Below, piece after piece: positions 7,793 through 15,829 of a stretch of DNA of 64,000 bases. This DNA is from Kordia sp. TARA_039_SRF. Lineage in GTDB: Bacteria; Bacteroidota; Bacteroidia; Flavobacteriales; Flavobacteriaceae. Position 1 is the stretch's first letter. Each line of letters opens with the position of its first letter. The notes beneath the pieces are model-generated. The model had not been told where the DNA came from, did not search any database, and saw nothing but the letters and a program-made list of their open reading frames with translations. Position numbers and translations under genes: made by a program. The DNA lies in assembly GCA_006383075.2 (NCBI GenBank), contig SMNH02000005.1, positions 62,001 to 126,000 on the forward strand, given 5' to 3'.

Positions 7793-9703
7793 ATGGCAAA
7801 AGTAATTCCACATAGTTTATTTTCAGACTTTGATATCAATCTCTTCAAAGCAGGGAAACACTACAAACTCTATGAAAAATTTGGTTCACACATGATTACA
7901 GTTGATGGCGTAGCAGGAACCTATTTTGCGGTTTGGGCGCCAAGTGCAAAAACCGTATCTGTCATTGGCGATTTTAACTATTGGATAGAAGGCGAACACC
8001 AACTCAATGTGCGTTGGGATGCAAGTGGAATATGGGAAGGATTCATTCCGAACGTAGGCAAAGGAAGCATTTACAAATACAAAATTCAAAGTCACCACGG
8101 AGATATTAAAACGGAAAAAGCAGATCCATATGCGCGTCGTTGTGAACATCCGCCAAAAACGGCTTCCATTGTTTGGAATGCTGACCACGATTGGAAAGAT
8201 ACCGATTGGATGGCAAAACGTAAAAAGCACAATGCATTGGATGCGCCATTTTCAGTGTACGAAGTGCATTTGGGCTCGTGGAAGAAAAAAATGGAGGAAA
8301 ACCGTTTCCTAAGCTATACAGAAATGGCAGATGAGTTGGTCGATTATGTAAAAGAAATGAACTTTACGCATGTCGAATTGATGCCTGTCATGGAATATCC
8401 GTACGATCCAAGTTGGGGATATCAATTGACAGGTTATTTTGCGCCAACCTCACGCTTTGGCTATCCAGAAGAATTCAAACTCTTGGTGGACAAACTTCAT
8501 CAAAACGACATCGGAATCATTTTAGATTGGGTACCATCGCACTTCCCAGAAGATGCGCACGGACTCGGTTTCTTTGATGGAACACACTTATACGAACATC
8601 CTGATCGACGAAAAGGCTATCATCCTGATTGGAAAAGTTTGATTTTTAATTACGGTCGAAATGAAGTCAAGTCGTTCTTAATCAGTAATGCTATTTTTTG
8701 GCTTGAACAATACCATGCAGACGGTTTACGTGTAGATGCGGTGGCGTCGATGTTGTTTTTAGATTACTCTCGAAACGATGGCGAATGGGAACCAAATCAA
8801 TTTGGCGGACGTGAAAATCTAGAAGCGATTGCGTTTATGCGTGAAATGAACGAAGCTGTCTATCAAATGTTTCCCGACGTACAAACCATTGCAGAAGAAT
8901 CGACATCGTTTCCAATGGTATCGCGACCAGCAAGCATTGGTGGACTCGGTTTTGGCATGAAATGGATGATGGGTTGGATGCACGATACGCTTCAGTATTT
9001 TGCCAAAGAACCAATTTACAGGAAACACCATCAAAACGATTTAACATTTAGCATGACCTATGCGTTTACGGAAAACTTTATGTTGCCGTTGTCGCATGAT
9101 GAGGTTGTGTATGGAAAACATTCGATTCTAGGTAGAATGCCAGGCGACGAGTGGCAACGATTTGCCAACTTACGTTTGTTGTATAGCTATATGTTTACGC
9201 ATCCAGGTGCGAATTTACTCTTTCAAGGAGCGGAATTTGGACAAAGTGGAGAATGGAACTTTCAACAAAGTCTCGATTGGCACTTGTTGCAATACGACGT
9301 ACACAAAGGCGTGCAAACTTTGATTAAAGATTTAAACACATTATACAAATCTGAACCAGCTTTACACGAAAAGCAATTTACAGCAGAAGGTTTTGAATGG
9401 ATTGATTACAACGATGCGGAAAACTCAGTGTTAGTCTACATCCGAAAAGGAAAAAAGCCAGAAAACGATGTGATTATCGCCTGCAACATGACACCAATCC
9501 CACGCGAAGATTACAGAGTTGGTTTGCCCAAAAAAGGAATACTCAACGAAATTTTCAACAGTGATTTAAAACAATATGCTGGAACTGGAGATTTTTCAAA
9601 CAAGACCATAAAGACAGAGAAAAAAGACTGGCAATTCCGAAATCATTCTGCAAAAATTACCATTCCGCCATTGGGCATGGTTGCTTTTAAATATCAGTCA
9701 TAA
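7793..9703 (+). CDS. glgB: 1,4-alpha-glucan branching enzyme GlgB
   Basis: Cuts alpha-1,4-glucan and re-attaches the piece by an alpha-1,6 link, making the branched product of the GlgE pathway. At 636 residues it matches the family. The N-terminal CBM48 domain is visible as TYFAVWAPSAKTVSVIGDFNYW (about residues 41-62). The GH13 barrel shows ELMPVMEYPYDPSWGYQLTGY, GLRVDAVASMLFLDY with nucleophile Asp315, AEESTSFP with the acid Glu368, and LPLSHDEVVYGK. The ATG at 7793 lies three bases after the maltokinase stop, so the two are translationally close and co-transcribed. Downstream come two hairpins and a 219-base gap before the GH31 gene. Confidence 0.96.
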   Translation: MAKVIPHSLFSDFDINLFKAGKHYKLYEKFGSHMITVDGVAGTYFAVWAPSAKTVSVIGDFNYWIEGEHQLNVRWDASGIWEGFIPNVGKGSIYKYKIQSHHGDIKTEKADPYARRCEHPPKTASIVWNADHDWKDTDWMAKRKKHNALDAPFSVYEVHLGSWKKKMEENRFLSYTEMADELVDYVKEMNFTHVELMPVMEYPYDPSWGYQLTGYFAPTSRFGYPEEFKLLVDKLHQNDIGIILDWVPSHFPEDAHGLGFFDGTHLYEHPDRRKGYHPDWKSLIFNYGRNEVKSFLISNAIFWLEQYHADGLRVDAVASMLFLDYSRNDGEWEPNQFGGRENLEAIAFMREMNEAVYQMFPDVQTIAEESTSFPMVSRPASIGGLGFGMKWMMGWMHDTLQYFAKEPIYRKHHQNDLTFSMTYAFTENFMLPLSHDEVVYGKHSILGRMPGDEWQRFANLRLLYSYMFTHPGANLLFQGAEFGQSGEWNFQQSLDWHLLQYDVHKGVQTLIKDLNTLYKSEPALHEKQFTAEGFEWIDYNDAENSVLVYIRKGKKPENDVIIACNMTPIPREDYRVGLPKKGILNEIFNSDLKQYAGTGDFSNKTIKTEKKDWQFRNHSAKITIPPLGMVAFKYQS

Positions 9704-9727
9704 GAATTATAAAAGATAATCAAATTA

Positions 9728-9798
9728 TTGCTAGCGCGAGTTTTAAACTCACGCTAGCATTTAGAATTTCCGATAGTCCAAGTTTTTAACTCGGACTA
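9728..9798. repeat. Two adjacent palindromes with a shared core
   Basis: Palindrome 1 (9728-9759) pairs TGCTAGCG with CGCTAGCA around GAGTTTTAAACTC. Palindrome 2 (9774-9798) pairs TAGTCC with GGACTA around AGTTTTTAACT. The arms differ while the core is nearly the same, which suggests two members of one repeat family with variable arms. They lie between glgB and the GH31 gene and could stop or pause transcription, though no T tract follows directly. Confidence 0.65.
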
Positions 9799-9922
9799 CA
9801 TAAAAAAGTATTTTTAAAAAAATAATAATCAACTACAACGTTATCGTTAATAAGTCAGGCTTTTAAAGCTTTCAAAATTCTAAACTTTTCCGTTTTTTTA
9901 CATCTTATATAAAAATTGCAAG

Positions 9923-12325
9923 ATGATTGTAAATACGGAGTTAGAACAGAAAGGAAATTTGTTTCCTTCCAAAATCATAAATTTCAGCAAAGATGTTGAT
10001 ACTTTATACTTTACCGCCGAAAATGATGTAGTGATGCAAATGCGTATTGTGCGCGATAGTGTATTGCGTTTTAGATACACAACCACAGGAACTTTTGAAA
10101 ACGATTTCTCGTACGCCATTACCAAATACGCAAGTACAGGATACAATCATTTAGAGATTGAAGAAGACGAAGAAAAATATATTATTACAACGTCCAAACT
10201 AATTTGTCACATCGCGAAAGCGAACATGAAAGTACAATTGTACGATGTGAAAGATAATGTACTTATCAATGAAGATGAACTCGGTTTTCACTGGGAAGAA
10301 AGCTACGAATTCGGTGGAAACATCGTAAAAATGAGCAAAACAGTCAATGAGCGCGAAAGCTATTTCGGACTCGGAGACAAGCCAGATCACTTAAACCTTA
10401 AAGGAAAACGTTTTCAAAATTGGGTAACCGATTCGTATGCATACGGAAGAGATACTGACCCAATTTACAAAGCTATTCCTTTCTACACAGGCTTGCATCA
10501 TAACAAAGCATACGGAATCTTTTTTGACAATACATTTAGAAGCTATTTTGATTTTGCGCACGAGCGAAGAAATGTAACGAGTTTTTGGGCGCAAGGTGGC
10601 GAGATGAATTACTATTTCATCTACGGACCGCAAATGCAAGATGTTGTTGAAAATTACACAGATCTTACGGGAAAACCACATCAATTACCGCCGTTATGGG
10701 CATTAGGATATCATCAATGTAAATGGAGTTACTATCCAGAAAGTAAAGTAAAAGAAGTCACGCAAAAATTTAGAGATTTAAAAATTCCGTGTGACGCGAT
10801 TTACTTGGATATTGATTATATGGACGGTTTCCGCTGTTTTACGTGGAATAAAGAGCATTTTCCAGACCCAAAACGCATGGTGAAAGAATTGGCTGCCGAT
10901 GGTTTCAAAACGGTTGCTATTATTGATCCAGGAATTAAAATTGACAAAGAATACAGTGTTTTTAAAGAAGCGCTCGATAAAGATTATTTTTGTAAACGTG
11001 CGGACGGACCGTACATGAAAGGAAAAGTGTGGCCGGGAGAATGTTACTTCCCTGATTTTACACGTTCAGAAGTCCGCGATTGGTGGTCAGGGTTATTCAA
11101 AGAACTCATTGAAGACATCGGAATCAAAGGAGTTTGGAACGATATGAACGAACCAGCTGTGATGGAAGTGCCCAACAAAACTTTCCCAGACGATGTACGC
11201 CACGATTACGACGGAAATCCTTGCAGTCACCGAAAAGCACACAACGTATACGGAATGCAAATGGCGCGCGCTACCTATCAAGGTTTAAAGAAATTTAACT
11301 ACCCAAAACGTCCGTTTGTCATTACTCGTGCTGCCTATTCAGGAACGCAACGTTATACCTCAACATGGACAGGTGACAACGTAGCAACTTGGGAACACTT
11401 ATGGATTGCCAATGTACAAGCACAACGCATGGCAATGTCTGGTTTTTCCTTTGCGGGAAGTGATATTGGTGGATTTGCCGAACAACCACAAGGAGAATTG
11501 TTTACGCGTTGGATTCAGCTAGGAATCTTTCATCCGTTTTGTAGAGTACATTCTTCGGGAGATCATGGCGATCAAGAACCGTGGGCTTTTGATGAAGATG
11601 TAACGGATGTAGTTAGAAAGTTTGTAGAATTACGTTATCAGTTACTCCCATACTTGTATACGGCTTTTTGGAATTTAGTAGATCATGGCACGCCATTGTT
11701 GAAATCGCTTGTGATGTTTGATCAAGAAGATCATCAAACGCATTACCGAACAGACGAATTTATCTTTGGTGACCAAATTTTAGTATGCCCAATTCAAGAA
11801 CCCAACAGCAAAGGTCGCAGAATGTACATTCCGCGAGGCGAATGGTACAACTTCTGGACAGATGAATTGGTAGAAGGAGGAAAAGAAAAATGGGTAGATG
11901 CTGAAATTGACAGCATGCCAATTTTTGTAAAAGCGGGAGCAGTAATTCCAAAATATCCTGTGCAACAATATGTAGGCGAAAAGAAAATTGATGAAGTAAC
12001 CTTAGATATATATTATGCAGAAGGAAAAGAGCGTTCACAATTATTTGACGATGCACATGACGGTTACGATTACACCAAAGGACGTTACAGTTTGCGTACC
12101 TTCAAACTTACAGGAAAACCGAAAGAACTCATCATTCAACAGCATAAAGAAGGAAAGTATATTTGTGAATATGAAAAGTTTAGAATAAATATTCACGGAT
12201 TGCCGTTTAAAATCAAGGAAATTCAGTTAGACAATGTGACCGTGCCTTTAAAAGATGTCAAAGCTTCGACTTCGGGCGATATTATTGTAGACAAAGATTT
12301 CTCCGAAATTCACATCATCGGATAG
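9923..12325 (+). CDS. Glycoside hydrolase family 31 alpha-glucosidase
   Basis: 800 residues with clear GH31 motifs. GVWNDMNEPAVME carries the nucleophile Asp407. TSTWTGDNVATWEHL carries the general acid Asp485. MSGFSFAGSDIGGF and FHPFCRVHSSGDHGDQEPW form the rest of the sugar-binding pocket. It would release glucose from the non-reducing ends of alpha-glucans or maltose; alpha-xylosidase activity is less likely but not excluded. No signal peptide is visible, so it is probably cytosolic. It follows the glgE-mak-glgB operon after a 219-base gap with hairpins, so it may have its own promoter. Its position suggests breakdown or trimming of the glucan or its maltose precursors. Confidence 0.93.
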   Translation: MIVNTELEQKGNLFPSKIINFSKDVDTLYFTAENDVVMQMRIVRDSVLRFRYTTTGTFENDFSYAITKYASTGYNHLEIEEDEEKYIITTSKLICHIAKANMKVQLYDVKDNVLINEDELGFHWEESYEFGGNIVKMSKTVNERESYFGLGDKPDHLNLKGKRFQNWVTDSYAYGRDTDPIYKAIPFYTGLHHNKAYGIFFDNTFRSYFDFAHERRNVTSFWAQGGEMNYYFIYGPQMQDVVENYTDLTGKPHQLPPLWALGYHQCKWSYYPESKVKEVTQKFRDLKIPCDAIYLDIDYMDGFRCFTWNKEHFPDPKRMVKELAADGFKTVAIIDPGIKIDKEYSVFKEALDKDYFCKRADGPYMKGKVWPGECYFPDFTRSEVRDWWSGLFKELIEDIGIKGVWNDMNEPAVMEVPNKTFPDDVRHDYDGNPCSHRKAHNVYGMQMARATYQGLKKFNYPKRPFVITRAAYSGTQRYTSTWTGDNVATWEHLWIANVQAQRMAMSGFSFAGSDIGGFAEQPQGELFTRWIQLGIFHPFCRVHSSGDHGDQEPWAFDEDVTDVVRKFVELRYQLLPYLYTAFWNLVDHGTPLLKSLVMFDQEDHQTHYRTDEFIFGDQILVCPIQEPNSKGRRMYIPRGEWYNFWTDELVEGGKEKWVDAEIDSMPIFVKAGAVIPKYPVQQYVGEKKIDEVTLDIYYAEGKERSQLFDDAHDGYDYTKGRYSLRTFKLTGKPKELIIQQHKEGKYICEYEKFRINIHGLPFKIKEIQLDNVTVPLKDVKASTSGDIIVDKDFSEIHIIG

Positions 12326-12356
12326 AATTTCTATAGGAATCAAGATAATAAGATTC

Positions 12357-12388
12357 AAGAGTCAAGACGTATGTTTTGGCTCTTTTTT
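12357..12388 (+). terminator. Intrinsic terminator after the GH31 gene
   Basis: AAGAGTCAAGAC (12357-12368), a four-base loop and GTTTTGGCTCTT (12373-12384) form a 12-bp stem with two G-U pairs, followed by T's. Confidence 0.85.
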
Positions 12389-12416
12389 ATTTTGTGATGA
12401 TTTCAATGATTTATAC

Positions 12417-12585
12417 AAAAAGAGGCTGTTTTTAGAAGTTTACTAATTCGTCAAACCGAACTCGATTCGGTTTCCCATAACAGTTGGCAATCAACAGAAT
12501 GAGATTCTGAAGCCTGTGCTGAATTTATTTCAGTATCAAGCTCAGAATGACGACATTAAAGATAACTTCTAAAACAACCTCTTTT
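12417..12585. repeat. Interspersed palindromic element, copy 1
   Basis: Member of a family also found at 22168 and 52315. The ends are imperfect inverted repeats (AAAAAGAGGCTGTTTTTAGA at the left, and its imperfect complement ending CCTCTTTT at the right). Inside is the shared core with the CCGAACTCGATTCGG palindrome, then TTCCCATAACAGT, then a region ending CAAGCTCAGAATGACG. In this copy the right inner hairpin is longer, with extra bases at about 12510-12535. It sits where the GH31 gene and the GIN-domain gene converge. Confidence 0.85.
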
Positions 12586-12616
12586 GAGCCTGTCCAAATT
12601 TTGATTGTTGAATCTT

Positions 12617-13345
12617 CTAGTTCATAGAAATACTACCCGAGCCTGCTACTTTTGTATCTTGTTTAGATGGATTTCCTTTGCAAACAATATCACCCGAACC
12701 TGCCACACGTGCTTTAATAGACTCCGTTGCGTGCAATCGAATATCGCCAGAACCTGCCAAACTTACGCTAGCACTTTTCGCTTTCAATTTATACGCATGA
12801 ATGTCTCCTGAACCTGATAACGCCAATTCGATACTGTCTGTAGTTCCTCTTGCGGTCATGTCGCCCGAACCTGAAACTGCCATTGTCAAATCTCTCGTAT
12901 CAATATCAATGGTCACATCGCCTGAACCTGATAAAGCCATTTTAAAAGTATCTGACTTTATGGTATCTTTTGTATACACGTCGCCCGAACCAGATAATGC
13001 TACTTTGCTAATATCTCTAAAAGGTACTGTGATTACTAAAGAATTCCCTCTGCTCGTACGTAAACTATACCCTTTTTTGGTTTTAATTTTTAACACATCG
13101 TTTTTTACTTCGGTTTCAATATGTTCCAAAAGATTGGATTCTCCTTTAAGCGTAATGTTTCCTTCCGAACCTGCGACCAATTCTACATCAAAAAAGCCAG
13201 AAACGCTTACGGCGTCATATTCTGAAGTAGTTCTAGTAATGGTGGTTACGTTTCCATTTCCTTTAATTTTCTTTTTTCCCCATTGTGCATGGGAAACGGT
13301 AGTTGCTAAAAATAGCGCAATGATAAATACTGTTGTTTTTTTCAT
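12617..13345 (-). CDS. Secreted head-GIN (DUF2807) beta-repeat protein
   Basis: 242 residues. A Sec signal peptide (MKKTTVFIIALFLATTVSHA) is followed by a DUF2807 / 'putative auto-transporter adhesin, head GIN' domain. The sequence shows about seven repeats of the form xxSGSGDV or AGSGDI (for example ALSGSGDVYTKD, AVSGSGDMTARG, SLAGSGDIRLHA), consistent with a beta-helix-like solenoid. It is exported, possibly to the outer membrane or surface. It is the last gene of the four-gene leftward unit starting with the sigma factor at 15580; a 45-base gap separates it from the preceding gene. The biochemical role of the family is unknown, and the adhesin name is only a database label. Confidence 0.88.
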   Translation of the reverse strand: MKKTTVFIIALFLATTVSHAQWGKKKIKGNGNVTTITRTTSEYDAVSVSGFFDVELVAGSEGNITLKGESNLLEHIETEVKNDVLKIKTKKGYSLRTSRGNSLVITVPFRDISKVALSGSGDVYTKDTIKSDTFKMALSGSGDVTIDIDTRDLTMAVSGSGDMTARGTTDSIELALSGSGDIHAYKLKAKSASVSLAGSGDIRLHATESIKARVAGSGDIVCKGNPSKQDTKVAGSGSISMN

Positions 13346-13390
13346 GATGAATGATTGTTTAGAGTGAATGTTGTTTAATAAGTTGATGAA

Positions 13391-14482
13391 TTATAATTTA
13401 TTGAATCGGATGCTTCCGTATTCTGAATTGATTGAAATATGGTTGCTACCCGATTTGTTTCCGTGATAGCCTTCGTAGTAACCTTCGCCATCTTCCACAC
13501 GTTTGATGGTAAAGTTGAAATCTTCGTCGCCTTTGAGACTTGCATACTCTAGATTGAACTCAAAACTAAAAAAATAGTTTGGTTGATACCCAATTTTAAT
13601 CCCTGCATATTCAGATTCGATATCGATATTGCCTGCGTTATTAGTCATTTCAGCAATTTTGATGGAACCGTAATCAGCTTCCAAATCTACATTTCCAGAA
13701 ATTTTGCCTAAACGAAGTGATAAATAATCGCCAACGCCTTGTACATTATTCGCTTCTCCAATTTGAATCGATTTGTAATCACAGCTATATTCAATGTTGC
13801 GAACTTTTCCAAAAACCGATTGTGTATAATCTGCGTTCAGTTTAATGTCTTCCGCTTCATTTATTGTGAAAGAAGAATAATCTGCGTTGATACGCCCGTC
13901 TTTCATATACGCAACGGTGACGTTGTTACTATAGTCAAAACTCAACGTGTTGTGAGGTGCTAATAACTCTCCGATTTCCATACCGCCATAATCTGAGCTA
14001 AGTGAAACTTTATTTTCGGCTTTGTTGAGGAAAATTTTTCCGTAATCGTTCGAAATATCCAATTCATTGCCTTTAGGAAACTTGATGTTATAATTTACGG
14101 TTACGTTGACATTATTTCGTTTATTCCATTTCCACCACGCTTTGGAGCCATCGTTAAATCTGGTTTTTGCGTTGACCATGTTGGATGTATTGGTAAAATC
14201 AACACCAATTTGTGCCAAACGTTCCGTGACTTTACTTTCCGAATTTCCATTGGTTTGAATCACCACTTCAATGGCAACAGTATTTTTATTCCAAGAAGTC
14301 AGTTGTACTGTTCCGTAACTGTTAGTGACTTTCAGCAACGCATCTGAATTTACTGAAAACTCTTTGGTAATGGTTTTTTCTTTGGTGTGTTTCCCTTTCA
14401 TTTTTCCTGTTCCGTCAGATGCGAACATCGCAGCAGGAAGTATCAGTAAAAGGAATGTTAGTTTATATAATTGTCTGTTCAT
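13391..14482 (-). CDS. Secreted DUF4097-like beta-repeat protein
   Basis: I chose the ATG at 14482 (MNRQLYKLTFLLLILPAAMF), which gives a signal peptide; a longer frame starts at 14506. The 363-residue protein carries repeats such as SDYGGMEIG, ADYSSFTIN, ADYTQSVFG, CDYKSIQIG, ADYGSIKIA and SEYGSIRFN. These mark a beta-solenoid like DUF4097 proteins. The start overlaps the end of the anti-sigma-like gene by 20 bases, so the two are probably translationally coupled. Together with the next gene it forms a pair of exported beta-repeat proteins controlled with the sigma factor. Function unknown; a role in sensing or buffering envelope stress is inference from the gene order. Confidence 0.8.
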   Translation of the reverse strand: MNRQLYKLTFLLLILPAAMFASDGTGKMKGKHTKEKTITKEFSVNSDALLKVTNSYGTVQLTSWNKNTVAIEVVIQTNGNSESKVTERLAQIGVDFTNTSNMVNAKTRFNDGSKAWWKWNKRNNVNVTVNYNIKFPKGNELDISNDYGKIFLNKAENKVSLSSDYGGMEIGELLAPHNTLSFDYSNNVTVAYMKDGRINADYSSFTINEAEDIKLNADYTQSVFGKVRNIEYSCDYKSIQIGEANNVQGVGDYLSLRLGKISGNVDLEADYGSIKIAEMTNNAGNIDIESEYAGIKIGYQPNYFFSFEFNLEYASLKGDEDFNFTIKRVEDGEGYYEGYHGNKSGSNHISINSEYGSIRFNKL

Positions 14483-15029
14483 TTTTGAATATTTTAATTT
14501 CATCAATTTGTTGTAAAACGTTTTCTAGCAATTCGATACGCAATTGAAAATTGGTAATCATTGCGTGAATGATGCGTTTATCGTCTCCAGTTTCAATGAA
14601 TTGTTTTTTTAGTTTTTTATAATCGTTTTCGAGGCGTTCTAGGCGTTTCATTGCATCTTGAATAACCTCTTTAGTGTCTTCGTTTTCTTCTGCTTTTACT
14701 TTCTTTAATTCAGTTTCAATCAACGCCGCAAAATACAGTTGTGATTTTTCCACTTCGGGCGACAACGTTATCTGAGATTTTTCTACGGAAGTGTTCCCAA
14801 AATTGGTTCCGATAAAAATTCCCAAGCTCACTAAAATAACACACGCCGCGGCAATTTGCTTCCACCAAGTAAACCATACAATCGGTTGCTTGGTTTCGGT
14901 GGTTTCTTGCGTTTGCTGTTGTTGTAGCTTTTTCAAAAACCGATGTTCGTGTCCAACCTCAGGAGTTTCGATGTTAAAATCGTCCTGTAATCGTTCAAAC
15001 AAGTTGCTGATGTTGTCGTTCTTTTTCAT
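14463..15029 (-). CDS. Single-pass membrane protein, probable anti-sigma factor
   Basis: 188 residues. The cytoplasmic N-terminus (about 1-55) is charged and Gln-rich. One transmembrane helix follows (IAAACVILVSLGIFIGTNF, about 58-76), then a periplasmic part with long Lys/Glu-rich helices. This layout and the gene order match Bacteroidota anti-sigma proteins that hold an ECF sigma factor at the membrane. There is no classical zinc-binding anti-sigma motif (HX3CX2C), so the assignment rests on context. The ATG at 15029 overlaps the sigma factor's stop by four bases (ATGA), showing tight translational coupling. Confidence 0.65.
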   Translation of the reverse strand: MKKNDNISNLFERLQDDFNIETPEVGHEHRFLKKLQQQQTQETTETKQPIVWFTWWKQIAAACVILVSLGIFIGTNFGNTSVEKSQITLSPEVEKSQLYFAALIETELKKVKAEENEDTKEVIQDAMKRLERLENDYKKLKKQFIETGDDKRIIHAMITNFQLRIELLENVLQQIDEIKIFKNEQTII

Positions 15030-15580
15030 ACTAATACTTCTAGTTTTTTTCGCAAACTTTCTTTAGCGCGCGAAATGGTTGTTCGGCAATTCGCATAGCT
15101 AATATCCAGAATGGAGCAAATTTCTTCATAATCATATCCTTCAATCAAATGTAAGGTCAAAGAAACTCTGTAATTGTCTTTCAGTGTTTTTAAAGTTTGC
15201 AATACTTTTTGAGCCTGTAAGCTTGTAAACTCTTCATCTGAAGCAATTCCGTTGCTGTCTTCGACCTTGTATAGCATTGTGTCGATAGGAACTTCTTCTT
15301 TCTTTTTTCTTTTCTTGTACAAGTAAATACTTCGGTTCACTACGATTTTTTTCAACCATGCGCCAAAGGCAACTTCTCCGCTAAAAGAATCCAGCTTGGT
15401 AAAAGCACTTAAAAAGGCTTCTTGCATGGCGTCTTCTGCTTCTGCGCTGTCTTTTACAATTCGAAAAGCGGTATTGTACATCGCTTTGTAATAGCGATTG
15501 TACACTTCCATTTGCGCAGTTTGATTTCCTTCTTTGCACAACGTAATGAGTTGTTCAGTATGTAACTTTTGGTGGCTCAA
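15026..15580 (-). CDS. ECF-type RNA polymerase sigma factor
   Basis: 184 residues. Region 2 is seen in YNRYYKAMYNTAFRIVKDSAEAEDAMQEAFLSAFTKLDSF, with the DAMQEAF core that binds RNA polymerase. Region 4 follows near the C-terminus: YRVSLTLHLIEGYDYEEICSILDISYANCRTTISRAKESLRKKL, a helix-turn-helix for the -35 element. The start must be the TTG at 15580, because a stop codon lies three codons upstream and no ATG lies between. It heads a unit of an anti-sigma-like protein and two exported proteins, so it probably controls its own operon. The inducing signal is unknown. Confidence 0.93.
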   Translation of the reverse strand: MSHQKLHTEQLITLCKEGNQTAQMEVYNRYYKAMYNTAFRIVKDSAEAEDAMQEAFLSAFTKLDSFSGEVAFGAWLKKIVVNRSIYLYKKRKKKEEVPIDTMLYKVEDSNGIASDEEFTSLQAQKVLQTLKTLKDNYRVSLTLHLIEGYDYEEICSILDISYANCRTTISRAKESLRKKLEVLV

Positions 15581-15829
15581 AAAGTTTTAGTTTACAGTAA
15601 AGAGAATGGGTGAAACGGTTTGTTACACTTTTCACTAAAATTATTTAATATTTCTTGAATTTTTGCGTTTTTGCAGAGAAAGCTTGGCACAACAATTGAC
15701 AATTAGTAAGTGATGTAATCAACAAAATCAATGCTTTGGCTGATTTATAGGCGATTACAACACCTACAGAAAAAATAAATACAAAGACTTCATTCTGTTT
15801 GTATGACAGAATGACTTAGAAAGATACAC

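Noticed and set aside
12801-13367. 188-codon open frame on the plus strand opposite the head-GIN gene
   Set aside because: Antisense shadow of a repetitive gene; the minus-strand protein has a signal peptide and clear family repeats.
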